Assembly: GCA_003573975.1 (NCBI GenBank)
Contig: AP018533.1
Location: 620,001-684,000, forward strand
Reading direction: 5' to 3'
DNA length: 64,000 bases
From: Clostridiales bacterium CCNA10
Lineage (GTDB): Bacteria; Bacillota; Clostridia; Oscillospirales; Oscillospiraceae
Every line of letters starts with the position of its first letter. Positions within the stretch are counted from its first letter, which is position 1. Below the pieces are notes generated by a model. It did not search any database. It saw only the letters and a program-made list of their open reading frames with translations, and had not been told where the DNA came from. Shown piece by piece: positions 16,314 to 24,244 of the stretch. The position numbers were made by a program, and so were the translations under genes.

Positions 16314-17633
16314 ATGTATTCCATCGGAGTATTTACCAACGAATTGTCCCTGCAGCGGATTTTAAAGCTCAATGACCTGCTTTCTCAGCGCAGCTATATC
16401 ACTTATCTGCCCTATACTTCCCCGGACCACCTCCGTTTTTTGTACGAGGAAAACCAGGGAAAATTTGATGCTCTGCTGTTCAGTGGCTCTTACCCCTATA
16501 ATGTCATTCGGAAATTTTTTCCTCAGGTGGCTGATGTGCCCCACGCGTACTTTGACCTCTCCCCCGTGGACTATTACAAGGCCATCGCCGCTCTGGCCAT
16601 TCAACACCCGGGGCTGGACTTCACCCGCGTCTATTTTGACCGCCCCCAGGTCCCCGTGGATTTCAAGTCCATTTTTTTACAGGAGGATGCCCCCAGATTG
16701 GGCACCGCCCCCATTGACTGGCCCAATGTGGATGCTCCGGACTGGTATGTCCCCCTCCAGGAATACTATAAGCAGCTGTGGGACAGCGGGACCATTGACC
16801 TGCTGGTGACCCGCTTTGCCAGCATGGGCTCCTATTTTGATACCCACAGTATCCGCCATCAATATCTGTATCCCTCCCAGGAGACCATGCTGGAGACCTA
16901 TCAGGATCTGCTGCACCAGCTGGACGCCAGCGCAATGCGGGCGGCGGCGGCCTGCGTGGCTCTGATTGATGTGCCCAAAACACTGACTCAGCAGGAGCAG
17001 CAGACCCTGTGGGAGCGATTGCAGCAGTTCAACCGCCAGTCCGGGATGCCCTTCCTGACCTACCGACTCCCAAACCGCTTTGAGATCACCTCCAATACCT
17101 CCACCCTGAAGGAACTCACCCAGCAATACACCACCTGTCCCCTGATCTCCTTTTTGACGGAAAAACTCTCCGTCCCCATCTGTATCGGCTGGGGCAGCGC
17201 CGGAAATATATCCGAGGCATATCAAAACGGCCTGCGCGCCTTAAAGCAGGCCACCCTGTATGGGGATTGCGCCACCTTCATTTCCCTGGAGAACAATGTC
17301 ATGATCGGACCCCTTTCCAGCACACAACGAATGGTTTACAACGACATTCCCGACAAAAATCTGATTCAAATCAGCGAGCGGGTGGGCATCTCCCCCTTGT
17401 ATCTAAATAAAATTTTGTACATCATTCAGCAAAAGCAGGGAAATACCCTCTCCTCCGAGGAGCTATCCTTCTTCCTCAACGTCACTACTCGAAGCGCCTC
17501 CCGCATCTTGAAAAAGCTGGAGGAGGGCGGGCTGGCCCGAGTGGAGTATAACCGGCAGCTCAATTTCCGGGGCCGTCCTGCAAAAATTTACACCATTGAC
17601 CGCTCTAAGCTGGAGTCCGGCCAGGCGCTCTGA
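16314..17633 (+). CDS. Transcriptional regulator with degenerate nucleotide-cyclase-like domain and C-terminal winged helix
   Basis: A 439-residue soluble protein. The first ~200 residues form an alpha/beta region with FSGSYPYNVIRKFF, reminiscent of PrpR-like sensor domains. The middle holds ICIGWGSAGNISEAYQNGLRALKQATLYG, the fold signature of degenerate GGDEF or GTP-cyclohydrolase-III-like palm domains. The last ~80 residues look like a winged helix (ISERVGISPLYLNKI, LNVTTRSASRILKKLEEGGL). ATG 16314 follows the promoter and GAGG; ATG 16275 would nearly coincide with the transcription start. It diverges from the amidohydrolase-transporter operon and probably controls it. The ligand is unknown. 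Confidence 0.7.
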   Translation: MYSIGVFTNELSLQRILKLNDLLSQRSYITYLPYTSPDHLRFLYEENQGKFDALLFSGSYPYNVIRKFFPQVADVPHAYFDLSPVDYYKAIAALAIQHPGLDFTRVYFDRPQVPVDFKSIFLQEDAPRLGTAPIDWPNVDAPDWYVPLQEYYKQLWDSGTIDLLVTRFASMGSYFDTHSIRHQYLYPSQETMLETYQDLLHQLDASAMRAAAACVALIDVPKTLTQQEQQTLWERLQQFNRQSGMPFLTYRLPNRFEITSNTSTLKELTQQYTTCPLISFLTEKLSVPICIGWGSAGNISEAYQNGLRALKQATLYGDCATFISLENNVMIGPLSSTQRMVYNDIPDKNLIQISERVGISPLYLNKILYIIQQKQGNTLSSEELSFFLNVTTRSASRILKKLEEGGLARVEYNRQLNFRGRPAKIYTIDRSKLESGQAL

Positions 17634-17799
17634 GCAACATACCCAGGCACCTCTGGAGCAGCGGCTGTGGCAATTTTTAACCCGCACAACGATGGCGCGG
17701 AAATCGGAATACGAAAACTGCACGGTTCAGTCCGTGCAGGCAGGAGGCTCCTTTGATATGGAAGAATAGGAACAAAAATCTAAGAAAAACGAACGCAAG

Positions 17800-19042
17800 A
17801 TGTACAGCAACCCCTACCAAAGTCTGGAGGCCATCTGGACAGTGCTACGGCTCCACGCCTCCCGGGAGTATCCGCTGAGTGTGGGCGAGATCTGTCACTA
17901 TCTTCAAAATAGGGAGCAGCCGCCCTCCCGTGCCACGGTGAACCGGATCCTGACCCAGGTCTCCAACCTTTTGGAGCTGTTCTCCTCTGACCCCCTGGTT
18001 CATCAGGACGCCCCCGCCTGCACCAGCGTCTATCAGACGGAGAATGCCCTCCATGTCGTTCTGGAAGTTTCCGATGGAACGGTGCTTCACCAGGATGTAG
18101 CTCTGGACCTCACCATTTCCCCGTTTGAGGCCCCCACCTACTCCTCTGTAGACAACCTCCTCAAAAACAAAGTGCTTTCAATCTGAAAACCTTTCCCTTC
18201 CAGCTGCGCTGTGTCGGCCGAAAGAAAAGCGTCACAGGCCGGTACCGCTATATCCCCTATGACAAGTGGGAGGCGGAGCAGACGTCTCAGCACAACAAGA
18301 CCACCCGTTACTACTATCTGGACAATCCCCTGACCGAGGGCGAATGGCGGATTTTTGCCGACCTGGTGTAGGTCTATCCCCACATCTCCCAGAATCAGAC
18401 GCAGAAGTTTCTGGACGCACTCAACCGACTGCGGTCCCGGCCTGCAACGTATATCCCCAGCCGTTTTGTCTACAAACAGGGGGAAATCCCCAGCAGTTTG
18501 CCCTGATCAATCAGCTGGATTAGGCCATCCGGGAACACCAGAAGGTGAAGATCACTTACGGAGAGTACCGCTTGATCTGTTCCGAACGGTGCTGGCAGCC
18601 CAAGCTGGTGGAGCAGGAAAAAAACAGCCAGCTCACCGTCTCCACCTATGCCCTGATGTGGTCCAACGGCAACTATTACCTGGTCTGCCGCCATCGCAGC
18701 ATGATGAATCTGCGCACCGACCTGAGCCTGCATGTGGAGCTTCTTCCCGAAACCTTTGAGCCTCTCAAGGACTTTGATCCAGCCCAGTACCAGGACCGCA
18801 CACCGGGCATGTATCCCGGCAAGGAAACCTATGTTTGTATGCGCTGCCACGAGCGGATTCTCAACACCCTGGTGGACTTTTTTGGCAGCGTGCCCCAGTA
18901 CACGCAGCCCAACAGCCAGGGACTCACCGAGATCACCATGTCCATTGCCGCCGAGGGCGTCAAGCTCTTTGCCCTGCAATACGCCGACAACGTGGAGCTG
19001 CTGGAGCCTCAATGGCTGCGGGAAAAATCAGAGATACCTTGA
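17800..19042 (+). pseudogene. WYL-domain transcriptional regulator, multiply inactivated
   Basis: The N-terminal part (MYSNPYQSLEAIW, EYPLSVGEICHYLQ, PPSRATVNRIL) is a winged helix. The C-terminal part (KVKITYGEYRLI, STYALMWSNGNYYLVCRH, ALQYADNVELLEPQWLREK) is a WYL effector domain. Between them the frame is broken by TGA at 18184 with a frameshift before 18198, TAG at 18369, a one-base deletion near 18475-18485 and TAG near 18521. Both TAGs fit Gln CAG to TAG changes (for example LD*AIREHQ). About 330-410 codons would be normal for the family. Two long reading frames remain, but no functional protein is likely. Confidence 0.8.
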
Positions 19043-19631
19043 CCCGGAATGTAGAAAAATATGCTGGCTCATAAAATTTAAACCGTGTGAGGTGTTACCA
19101 TGGCCCATCACAATCGAAGGAGGCATCGGTCATGAGAATCAGGAGTCCCAATCTCAAAGCTCCCTGGACAATCTGTTTGAAACACTCTTTAATCCCACGC
19201 TGTACACTTTGGAAGAGATGCCCGATTGCCCGCGAACTTACAATAGGCGCACACCTGTTCCGTGTTTGGCAGCTCTTCTCTCATTTATCGGAAGTGCCCC
19301 AAACAAACCAAATGATCCATGTTATAATATGCAACAACACCACATTCACTCAAAATCGCAGAAAGCATGGCTGTGCCTGTAATATGTTTTTTCCGGTTTC
19401 GTGGTGACTTTGGGCAAGTGACTTCTAAGAAAAAAGCAAGAATGCGTTCTTGTCCTTGAGCATCAGCACACATGATAGACATAAGATTCATATAGATCAT
19501 GTATCCTTATCAAAAACACTCGTCATAATTTCATCGTGAACAGGCTTGCAGATTTATCCAAAATCCCAGATATGCAATGATGAGCCATCTATATAAGCGG
19601 GATACCTGGACGGGGGAATCTTGCTATTAGA
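19043..19631. other. Gene-poor stretch with unidentified remnants
   Basis: No gene is recognised. A minus-strand frame of 71 codons (19285-19500, MIYMNLMSIMCADAQG) and short cysteine-bearing stretches on either strand may be remnants of inserted genes, but I cannot name them. Confidence 0.4.
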
Positions 19632-20018
19632 CTAGCAGTATTTTTTCTTTTTCACTTTCGCGATCAAATAGGTATTACTGAGAGCACGCATAGCTCGCTC
19701 CAGCGCATCCTCCTAGAGCTGGCCACCGGTAAACAAGTCAGTCACCTCTCCAACCAGTTCATCAAGGTGCTGCTCCGCCTTAAAACCACCTTTTTGGCAC
19801 GTCTCCATTGAATGGATGTCAGCATGATTGAGTAGATAGTCAACTGTGGTGTTGAGCACGGTTGCAATATCCCCGATCACCTTCATGTTGCCTGGTCTTC
19901 TTGAGCCTAATTCATAATTTTATATTGTCCTCGTCGTTACAGAAACTCTTTCTACAAATTCCGTCTGTGTTAATCCGGCTGCAAATCTCTTCTCCTTCAG
20001 CCGCTCCTTAAATCCCAT
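19632..20018 (-). pseudogene. XRE-family helix-turn-helix regulator with two stop codons
   Basis: From ATG 20018 (after AAAGAGGTG) the frame reads MGFKERLKEKRFAAGLTQTEFVERVSVTTRTI, stops at TAA 19922-19920, and resumes NYELGSRRPGNMKVIGDIATVLNTTVDYLL, a standard Cro/CI-type DNA-binding domain. It then continues to a second stop (TAG 19715-19713) and ends at 19632. The first stop fits CAA to TAA, since a residue before NYE is normally Gln. The frame is otherwise kept over 129 codons, so inactivation looks recent. It may have been the element's own repressor. Confidence 0.8.
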
Positions 20019-20501
20019 AAGGGCACCTCTTTGTGTTGTACTCCTGCTGCGACGAACGATTTTTCATAAAAGTTTATTAATTTGAACTGTTATTCCAGCT
20101 ATAATAAAACCAACACACGAAATATTGTTCGCATTAATAATATGCGTTTGTCAATCAAGAATATGAAATGCGGCCTACTCTGCTTTGAGGTAGTTTTGCC
20201 TCCGGGAGCTTTTTTGTTTACTGTCCCCCAATTTTCTGAGCCGCGGATGGCACAGAAATGACTTGCTTCATTCTGCTCTCAGAGGTACAATGCAGACAGT
20301 CAGAGATATGAAAAACGCTCCCCGTCCCTGTCGGCAAAAGACACCGGCAAGGGCTGGGGAGCGTTTCTGACCACAGACCCCACCACACACCGCCCCGGAC
20401 CACACGGAAACAGCATGGTCAAAGAGGCCCAAAGATGAAGTGGAGCGGAGCCGAAACAGCTAAAAATGGCCGGAAATGCTCGAAAAAAGTTTCAGGGGCT
20501 T
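20019..20501. other. Gene-poor right end of the element
   Basis: AT-rich to 20160, then GC-rich. No credible gene, RNA or repeat was found. The AT-rich part probably held the promoter of the decayed XRE gene. Confidence 0.4.
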
Positions 20502-20547
20502 GTTCGCATCCGTAAGGTCGAGGGTTCGATCCCCTTCGGGTCCACCA
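20502..20547 (+). other. Right attachment site (attR): partial tRNA 3' half
   Basis: GTTCGCATCCGTAAGGTCG followed by a T arm (GAGGG, TTCGATC, CCCTT) and GGGTCCACCA. It lacks a 5' half, so it is not a working tRNA. The T-arm differences from attL are compensatory, but its CG before GGTCC would mispair with the TA of the upstream tRNA 5' half. Confidence 0.75.
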
Positions 20548-20548
20548 C

Positions 20549-20586
20549 ACTCGGGAGATCTCGTTTTGAGATCTCCCGAGTTTTTT
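20549..20586 (+). terminator. Rho-independent terminator after attR
   Basis: A perfect 14-bp stem (ACTCGGGAGATCTC / GAGATCTCCCGAGT) with loop GTTTT and a T6 tail. It probably was the original tRNA terminator before integration. Confidence 0.9.
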
Positions 20587-20593
20587 CATGTGT

Positions 20594-21028
20594 TCAGGAT
20601 GCACGATAGTACACACTCTTGTCCCCTTCCGGATGCAGGAAGTCGAAGAACTGTGCGACGCTGATCTTGAATTCCACTTCGATTTCAAAATCCCGTCCGA
20701 TGTTCACCCTGTCGATCAACTGCCGCAGGATCATCTTCTTCCCCTCGATGCTGCTTCCGGCATACAGGTCTGCCCAGGACATGATCTTGTCGTATTCCTT
20801 TTGGACCGCAGCAGCAGAGTTTTTCAAATCAGCCGCTTTCTCTTTGTTCTGTTCCAATTCCTTCATCAGCGTGGCCAGCCTGCTTCTGGTCTCCTTGATC
20901 ATTTCCTCAAGGACATCCGCTGTCTGCTGCCAGATCTGTTCTTCCTCCTGGTCGTCCTCTTTGTGGCCCAGGGTGATTTTCTTTTCCTGCTCTGTGCGCA
21001 AAGTTTTGCGGTCGAAGCGTTGGTGCAT
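20594..21028 (-). pseudogene. C-terminal remnant of a large serine recombinase
   Basis: The readable part has a coiled-coil stretch (EEMIKETRSRLATLMKEL) followed by SSIEGKKMILRQLIDRVNIG and FEIEVEFKISVAQFFDFL, the typical end of large serine recombinases of Clostridial elements. The catalytic N-terminal domain and the zinc ribbon are absent. The open frame extends further upstream to 21484, but that part is low-complexity and reads better in another frame. It is a leftover of a second mobile element beside attR. Confidence 0.7.
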
Positions 21029-21042
21029 GGTAGTGCTGTCGC

Positions 21043-21426
21043 TCACCCGAACAGCGGACGGATCGCATTCCAGGCTGTGTCCAAGCTGTACCACATCGCC
21101 CACAAGGCCACCAGTACTACGGGGATCCACAACAGAGCTGGAGGCAGGCGCGGCAGGTACAGACTGGGAAGACAGATCTTGGGCGGAGAAAAACGCTTCT
21201 CTTTCGGTTTCCCAGCCTGTTCTGCCACCTGCTCCAGAGGCTTCGTCGCCTCCGGCAGTTTGTCCACCTGCGTCTTGGTCAAGAGCTGCGCCAGAAGTTC
21301 GCTGACCTTCTTCGGGTATACGCTCTGCCGCTCTAGCAAGGTGGTGAGTTTTCTGCCCTGCAGACTGAGGTGTATGGTTAGCAAAAATCCAAAGAGAAAA
21401 TAGTGCTTTGCCGCGGGAGCAATCAA
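21043..21426 (-). CDS. Hypothetical single-pass membrane protein, possibly a fragment
   Basis: A 127-residue frame. The middle is charged and helical (LTTLLERQSVYPKKVSELLAQ) with a Pro-rich linker. The C-terminus has one strong membrane helix (LLWIPVVLVALWAMWYSLDTAW). There is no good ribosome site at its TTG start, and the first 25 residues look spurious. The gene overlaps the upstream frame of the serine-recombinase remnant and may be a broken accessory gene of the same element. No family is recognised. Confidence 0.35.
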   Translation of the reverse strand: MIAPAAKHYFLFGFLLTIHLSLQGRKLTTLLERQSVYPKKVSELLAQLLTKTQVDKLPEATKPLEQVAEQAGKPKEKRFSPPKICLPSLYLPRLPPALLWIPVVLVALWAMWYSLDTAWNAIRPLFG

Positions 21427-21448
21427 ATCCCCCGCAGCAGTCTGCTTC

Positions 21449-21477
21449 TTGACAGACGCTATGGCAGGTTGTATAAT
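21449..21477 (+). promoter_or_regulatory. Consensus promoter of the Cys/His-rich ORF-ZIP operon
   Basis: TTGACA (21449-21454) and TATAAT (21472-21477) with a 17-nt spacer, a perfect sigma-A promoter. The 16-bp palindrome begins about 10 nt further, over the expected transcription start. Confidence 0.85.
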
Positions 21478-21486
21478 TACTCAAAT

Positions 21487-21502
21487 GTTAGTCATTGCTA
21501 AC
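21487..21502. promoter_or_regulatory. Palindromic operator, copy 1
   Basis: GTTAGTCATTGCTAAC, fitting GTTAGC-N4-GCTAAC with one mismatch and the LysR-type T-N11-A rule. Its place just after the -10 suggests repression. Confidence 0.65.
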
Positions 21503-21554
21503 TGTGGGCGATCTGCCATTCCACTAAACGCAGAAACTTGAAGGAGGATGAGCA

Positions 21555-21713
21555 ATGCTGGAACTGATAAATCAGATGGATACGCAGGAGAGCACCGTTA
21601 AGGTGGATCTCCTGCACCTGAACCCCACCGATCCGGACGGAGGCTGCGGCTGCGGGAATCACAATGGCGGACACTGCTGTGGGCGGCACAAGCACAGGCA
21701 GGTGGAACCCTGA
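21555..21713 (+). CDS. 52-residue Cys/His-rich small protein
   Basis: ATG 21555 follows a perfect AAGGAGG. The product starts MLELINQMDTQESTVKVDLL, then HLNPTDPDGG, and ends with a metal-ligand cluster, GGCGCGNHNGGHCCGRHKHR: four Cys and four His in about 17 residues. It stops 13 nt before the ZIP transporter, whose own ribosome site is weak, so translation may be coupled. There is no signal peptide or membrane helix. A role as a cytosolic metal chaperone, buffer or sensor for the ZIP transporter is inferred from the ligands and the neighbour. No family is recognised. Confidence 0.75.
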   Translation: MLELINQMDTQESTVKVDLLHLNPTDPDGGCGCGNHNGGHCCGRHKHRQVEP

Positions 21714-21726
21714 GCCGGTCTGACCA

Positions 21727-22509
21727 ATGGAAACACCCGTAATTTATGGCCTGCTGATCCCCTTTGCGGGCACCTCGCTGGGCGCCGCCTGCGTCTTTTT
21801 TCTGAAAAGGGAACTGGGGGACCGGGTGCAGCGGGGGCTGACCGGCTTTGCCTCCGGCGTCATGGTGGCCGCGTCCGTCTGGAGCTTGCTGATCCCCGCC
21901 ATGGAGCAGTCCGCCGGGGCGGGGGCCTGGGCTTTTTTGCCGGCGGTCATCGGCTTTTGGGCCGGTATTCTATTTCTGCTGGGATTGGATCACCTGATCC
22001 CACACCTCCACCAGCGAAGTCAACAGGCGGAGGGACCCCGAACTCAGTTACGGCGATCCACCATGATGGTGCTGGCCGTTACCCTCCACAACATCCCCGA
22101 GGGGATGGCGGTGGGGGTGGTCTATGCGGGCTTTCTGGCCGGAGGAGGCCAGATCACTGTAATGAGTGCCTTTGTCCTGTCTTTGGGCATCGCCATTCAG
22201 AACTTCCCCGAGGGGGCCATCATCTCCATGCCCCTGCGGGCCGAGGGGATGAGCAAGGCTCGGGCCTTTGCGGGGGGCGTGCTCTCCGGTGTGGTGGAGC
22301 CTTTGGGCGCTGGACTGACCATTCTGGCCGCTGGGCTGGTGCTTCCGGCTCTGCCCTATCTTCTGGGCTTCGCTGCCGGCGCTATGCTCTATGTGGTGGT
22401 GGAGGAACTGATCCCGGAAATGTCCCAGGGGGAGCACTCCAATGTGGGGGTCCTGTCCTTTGCTCTGGGCTTCACCCTGATGATGGCGCTGGACGTGGCG
22501 CTGAGCTAA
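21727..22509 (+). CDS. ZIP-family divalent metal transporter
   Basis: A 260-residue protein with eight predicted membrane helices. The two metal-path motifs of the family are present: HNIPEGMAVG in helix 4 and QNFPEGAIIS in helix 5. A short histidine-containing loop (LIPHLHQRSQQ) lies between helices 3 and 4. ZIP proteins move zinc, and sometimes iron or manganese, into the cytoplasm. It follows the Cys/His-rich small protein by 13 nt and is predicted to share its promoter and palindromic operator. Confidence 0.93.
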   Translation: METPVIYGLLIPFAGTSLGAACVFFLKRELGDRVQRGLTGFASGVMVAASVWSLLIPAMEQSAGAGAWAFLPAVIGFWAGILFLLGLDHLIPHLHQRSQQAEGPRTQLRRSTMMVLAVTLHNIPEGMAVGVVYAGFLAGGGQITVMSAFVLSLGIAIQNFPEGAIISMPLRAEGMSKARAFAGGVLSGVVEPLGAGLTILAAGLVLPALPYLLGFAAGAMLYVVVEELIPEMSQGEHSNVGVLSFALGFTLMMALDVALS

Positions 22510-22538
22510 AGCAGGACGGGATGCCTGCTCTGCTGAGT

Positions 22539-22566
22539 GGAACGCCTGGTGTTCCCGTTCTTTTTT
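22539..22566 (+). terminator. Probable terminator after the ZIP gene
   Basis: GGAAC (22539-22543) pairs with GTTCC (22551-22555), then a T-rich CGTTCTTTTTT follows. The stem is short. Confidence 0.5.
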
Positions 22567-22576
22567 ATATCCGTGA

Positions 22577-22592
22577 GTTAGTATATGATAAC
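22577..22592. promoter_or_regulatory. Palindromic operator, copy 2
   Basis: GTTAGTATATGATAAC, with intact outer GTTA/TAAC half-sites and T-N11-A. It overlaps a possible -10 (TATGAT, 22584-22589), 24 nt before the HMA-like gene. Confidence 0.5.
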
Positions 22593-22615
22593 TTTTGAAC
22601 TGTCATGAGGAGCCA

Positions 22616-22840
22616 ATGATATGGAAATACATGATCCAGGTGAATGGCATGATGTTCGGCATGTACGAGAGCCATGTGAACAACGCGATACGGAAAGCTT
22701 TTCCGGTGAAGAAGGTTACCTCGTCACGAAGCAAAAATAAAACCACCGTGATTGCGGAAACGAAATTGGACGAGGATGCCCTGTGCTCGGCCACTCCCGC
22801 CACCGGCTATGACGTGGGAGAGATTCGAAAGGAGCCCTGA
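22616..22840 (+). CDS. HMA-like domain protein that has lost its CxxC metal site
   Basis: A 74-residue protein of the ferredoxin-like heavy-metal-associated type: YMIQVNGMMFGMYESHVNNAI, then VKKVTSSRSKNKTTVIAETKL and a C-terminal ATGYDVGEI. In family members the first loop is GMxCxxC; here positions 14 and 17 are Phe and Tyr, each one base from a Cys codon. After the stop the frame continues EKKGLFGW, a common tail of such proteins, so the stop at 22838 may itself be a mutation. ATG 22616 is only 3 nt from GAGGAG. It may be a decaying chaperone or may have a new role without metal thiolates. Confidence 0.65.
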   Translation: MIWKYMIQVNGMMFGMYESHVNNAIRKAFPVKKVTSSRSKNKTTVIAETKLDEDALCSATPATGYDVGEIRKEP

Positions 22841-23051
22841 GAAAAGAAAGGGCTGTTCGGCTGGTAGGGAGTTGGGACACAGATCTATGGAGAGAAGGCA
22901 GATGGATGCTGGCGGAACTTATGGCAGACCGAGGGAACTGGGCGCAGGTGATGCACGGCGCACGGGCATGCCTGTTCTCGCTAAAGAATGGGCCGTTTCC
23001 CTTGACTCTCCGGCTGGAGCCTCTGAACCGGCATAACATCGTCAGGTAAAT

Positions 23052-23088
23052 ATACGGGGGCGGGATACGGTTGGTCCCGCCCCCGTAT
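23052..23088 (+). terminator. GC-rich hairpin before lysR
   Basis: ATACGGGGGCGGGA pairs perfectly with TCCCGCCCCCGTAT around TACGGTTGG. No U-tract follows. The rest of 22841-23224 shows no gene. Confidence 0.6.
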
Positions 23089-23224
23089 GATTGTCAACCG
23101 ATCAGATAGGGAAATTTATTTAAACCAGCTTAAGAACGATCTGATACGAGGTTCAGACTTTGTACGGATAGAGAAGTGAATAAAAGCAATTTTCTTCTCT
23201 TGTTGGATGAAGTGAAAACCGTGC

Positions 23225-23253
23225 TTGCCTATCTCCAGAAAAGAAAGTATAAT
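23225..23253 (+). promoter_or_regulatory. Promoter of the LysR gene
   Basis: TTGCCT (23225-23230) and TATAAT (23248-23253) with a 17-nt spacer. Operator copy 3 begins 4 nt after the -10. Confidence 0.7.
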
Positions 23254-23256
23254 GCG

Positions 23257-23272
23257 GTTAGCGAAGGCGAAC
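23257..23272. promoter_or_regulatory. Palindromic operator, copy 3 (lysR leader)
   Basis: GTTAGCGAAGGCGAAC, one mismatch from GTTAGC-N4-GCTAAC. Lying over the expected lysR transcription start, it suggests negative autoregulation. Confidence 0.6.
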
Positions 23273-23296
23273 TGCAAAACTGGAGGATTACAGTTT

Positions 23297-24220
23297 ATGG
23301 ACATGAAACAGCTGGAAATTTTTGTGACCGCCTGTGAGCGTGGCAGCTTTTCACAGGCGGCGGCCTGTATGTATATGACCCAGCCGAATATCAGCAAATC
23401 GATCCGTGCCTTGGAGCACGAATTGGGGCGGCCCCTCCTGATTCGAAACGCAAAGGGTGTACAGCCCACTGCCTATGGAAAGATCGTGCTGGAACATGCA
23501 CAGATGATCCTGAAGACGGCCGCAACGATCTCATCCCTGGCCGTTCCGGACGAGCAGGACAATTTGAGCCTGTCCACCTACCCTAGTAATATGGTGGCCC
23601 GCTTGCTGGTGGACTTCTATCAGACATGGGGGGCTGCCATCCATATCGAACACCATGAGGGCACAGTGGAGGAGATCACCGACCATGTCCACCAGGGAAT
23701 CGCTGAGATCGGTATCGTCTATGTGGCAAAAAAGCAGGCTGGAACATTTCAGCATATTCTCTCACATAAAAAATTGGAATTTGTTCCCCAGAGTGAAAAG
23801 AGCATCTGTGTCTATGTAGGGCCTAACCACCCCCTCTACCATGCGGACAGCGTGGATTTTTCTGATTTGCCTAGCTTGAAGTTTATGCGGGGGGTGCGAG
23901 ACTTCTTCTCCATGGAGCACCACCTGGAGACGGTGAGCATGGGCGTTATCGACCCCAGCGTCATGAAGCACGTGGTATACAGCAACAGTGACCACCTTGT
24001 CACCAATTTTCTGCTCCACACAGATGTGTGCAGTCTCGGCCTGAACTTCATGTATCAGCCCTATGAGCGGTATGACATCAAACCCTTGTCCATCAATGGC
24101 TGCGAGCCCTTTCTCCAGATTGGCTATGTCCGGACGCCTGAGCGTCCCCTCTCACCCCAGGCGTGCTGGCTGGTGGACCGGTTCGGTGAAATGCTGCATG
24201 GGTATAATCTTCAGTTATAG
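23297..24220 (+). CDS. LysR-family transcriptional regulator
   Basis: A 307-residue protein of standard LysR length. The N-terminal winged helix (MKQLEIFVTACERGSFSQAA, TQPNISKSIRALEHELG, LLIRNAKGVQPTAYG) is intact and is followed by a substrate-binding-protein-like effector domain. ATG 23297 follows TGGAGG; an upstream in-frame start at 23225 lies at the promoter and is rejected. It sits between the ZIP/HMA genes and the ABC importer, and the same palindrome precedes all of these units and its own gene, so it is the best candidate regulator. The effector is unknown. Confidence 0.9.
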   Translation: MDMKQLEIFVTACERGSFSQAAACMYMTQPNISKSIRALEHELGRPLLIRNAKGVQPTAYGKIVLEHAQMILKTAATISSLAVPDEQDNLSLSTYPSNMVARLLVDFYQTWGAAIHIEHHEGTVEEITDHVHQGIAEIGIVYVAKKQAGTFQHILSHKKLEFVPQSEKSICVYVGPNHPLYHADSVDFSDLPSLKFMRGVRDFFSMEHHLETVSMGVIDPSVMKHVVYSNSDHLVTNFLLHTDVCSLGLNFMYQPYERYDIKPLSINGCEPFLQIGYVRTPERPLSPQACWLVDRFGEMLHGYNLQL

Positions 24221-24244
24221 CATTCCATAAAATTTTGACCTCTG

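Larger units (their letters stand above)
4629..20547. mobile_element. Integrative mobilizable-type element in tRNA-Ala, about 15.9 kb, partly decayed
   Basis: The element is bounded by a 46-nt imperfect direct repeat of the tRNA-Ala 3' half. It holds two tyrosine recombinases next to attL, a relaxase with a small overlapping partner gene, and metabolic/transport cargo at 11.3-17.6 kb. There is no coupling protein, type IV secretion gene, capsid or tail gene, so it is best called an integrative mobilizable element, not a conjugative element or prophage. A nonsense codon in one integrase, a frameshift in the relaxase partner and decayed regulators suggest it is no longer fully mobile. The first integrase and the relaxase are still open. 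Confidence 0.75.

Noticed and set aside
19285..19500. 71-residue minus-strand protein
   Set aside because: No ribosome site, no recognisable domain, and it lies in a decayed region; treated as a possible remnant only.
20502..20547. A second tRNA gene
   Set aside because: Only the 3' half is present; there is no D arm or 5' acceptor strand, so it is an attachment-site copy.
4629..20547. Prophage
   Set aside because: No capsid, terminase, portal, tail or lysis genes; a relaxase and transport cargo point to a mobilizable element.
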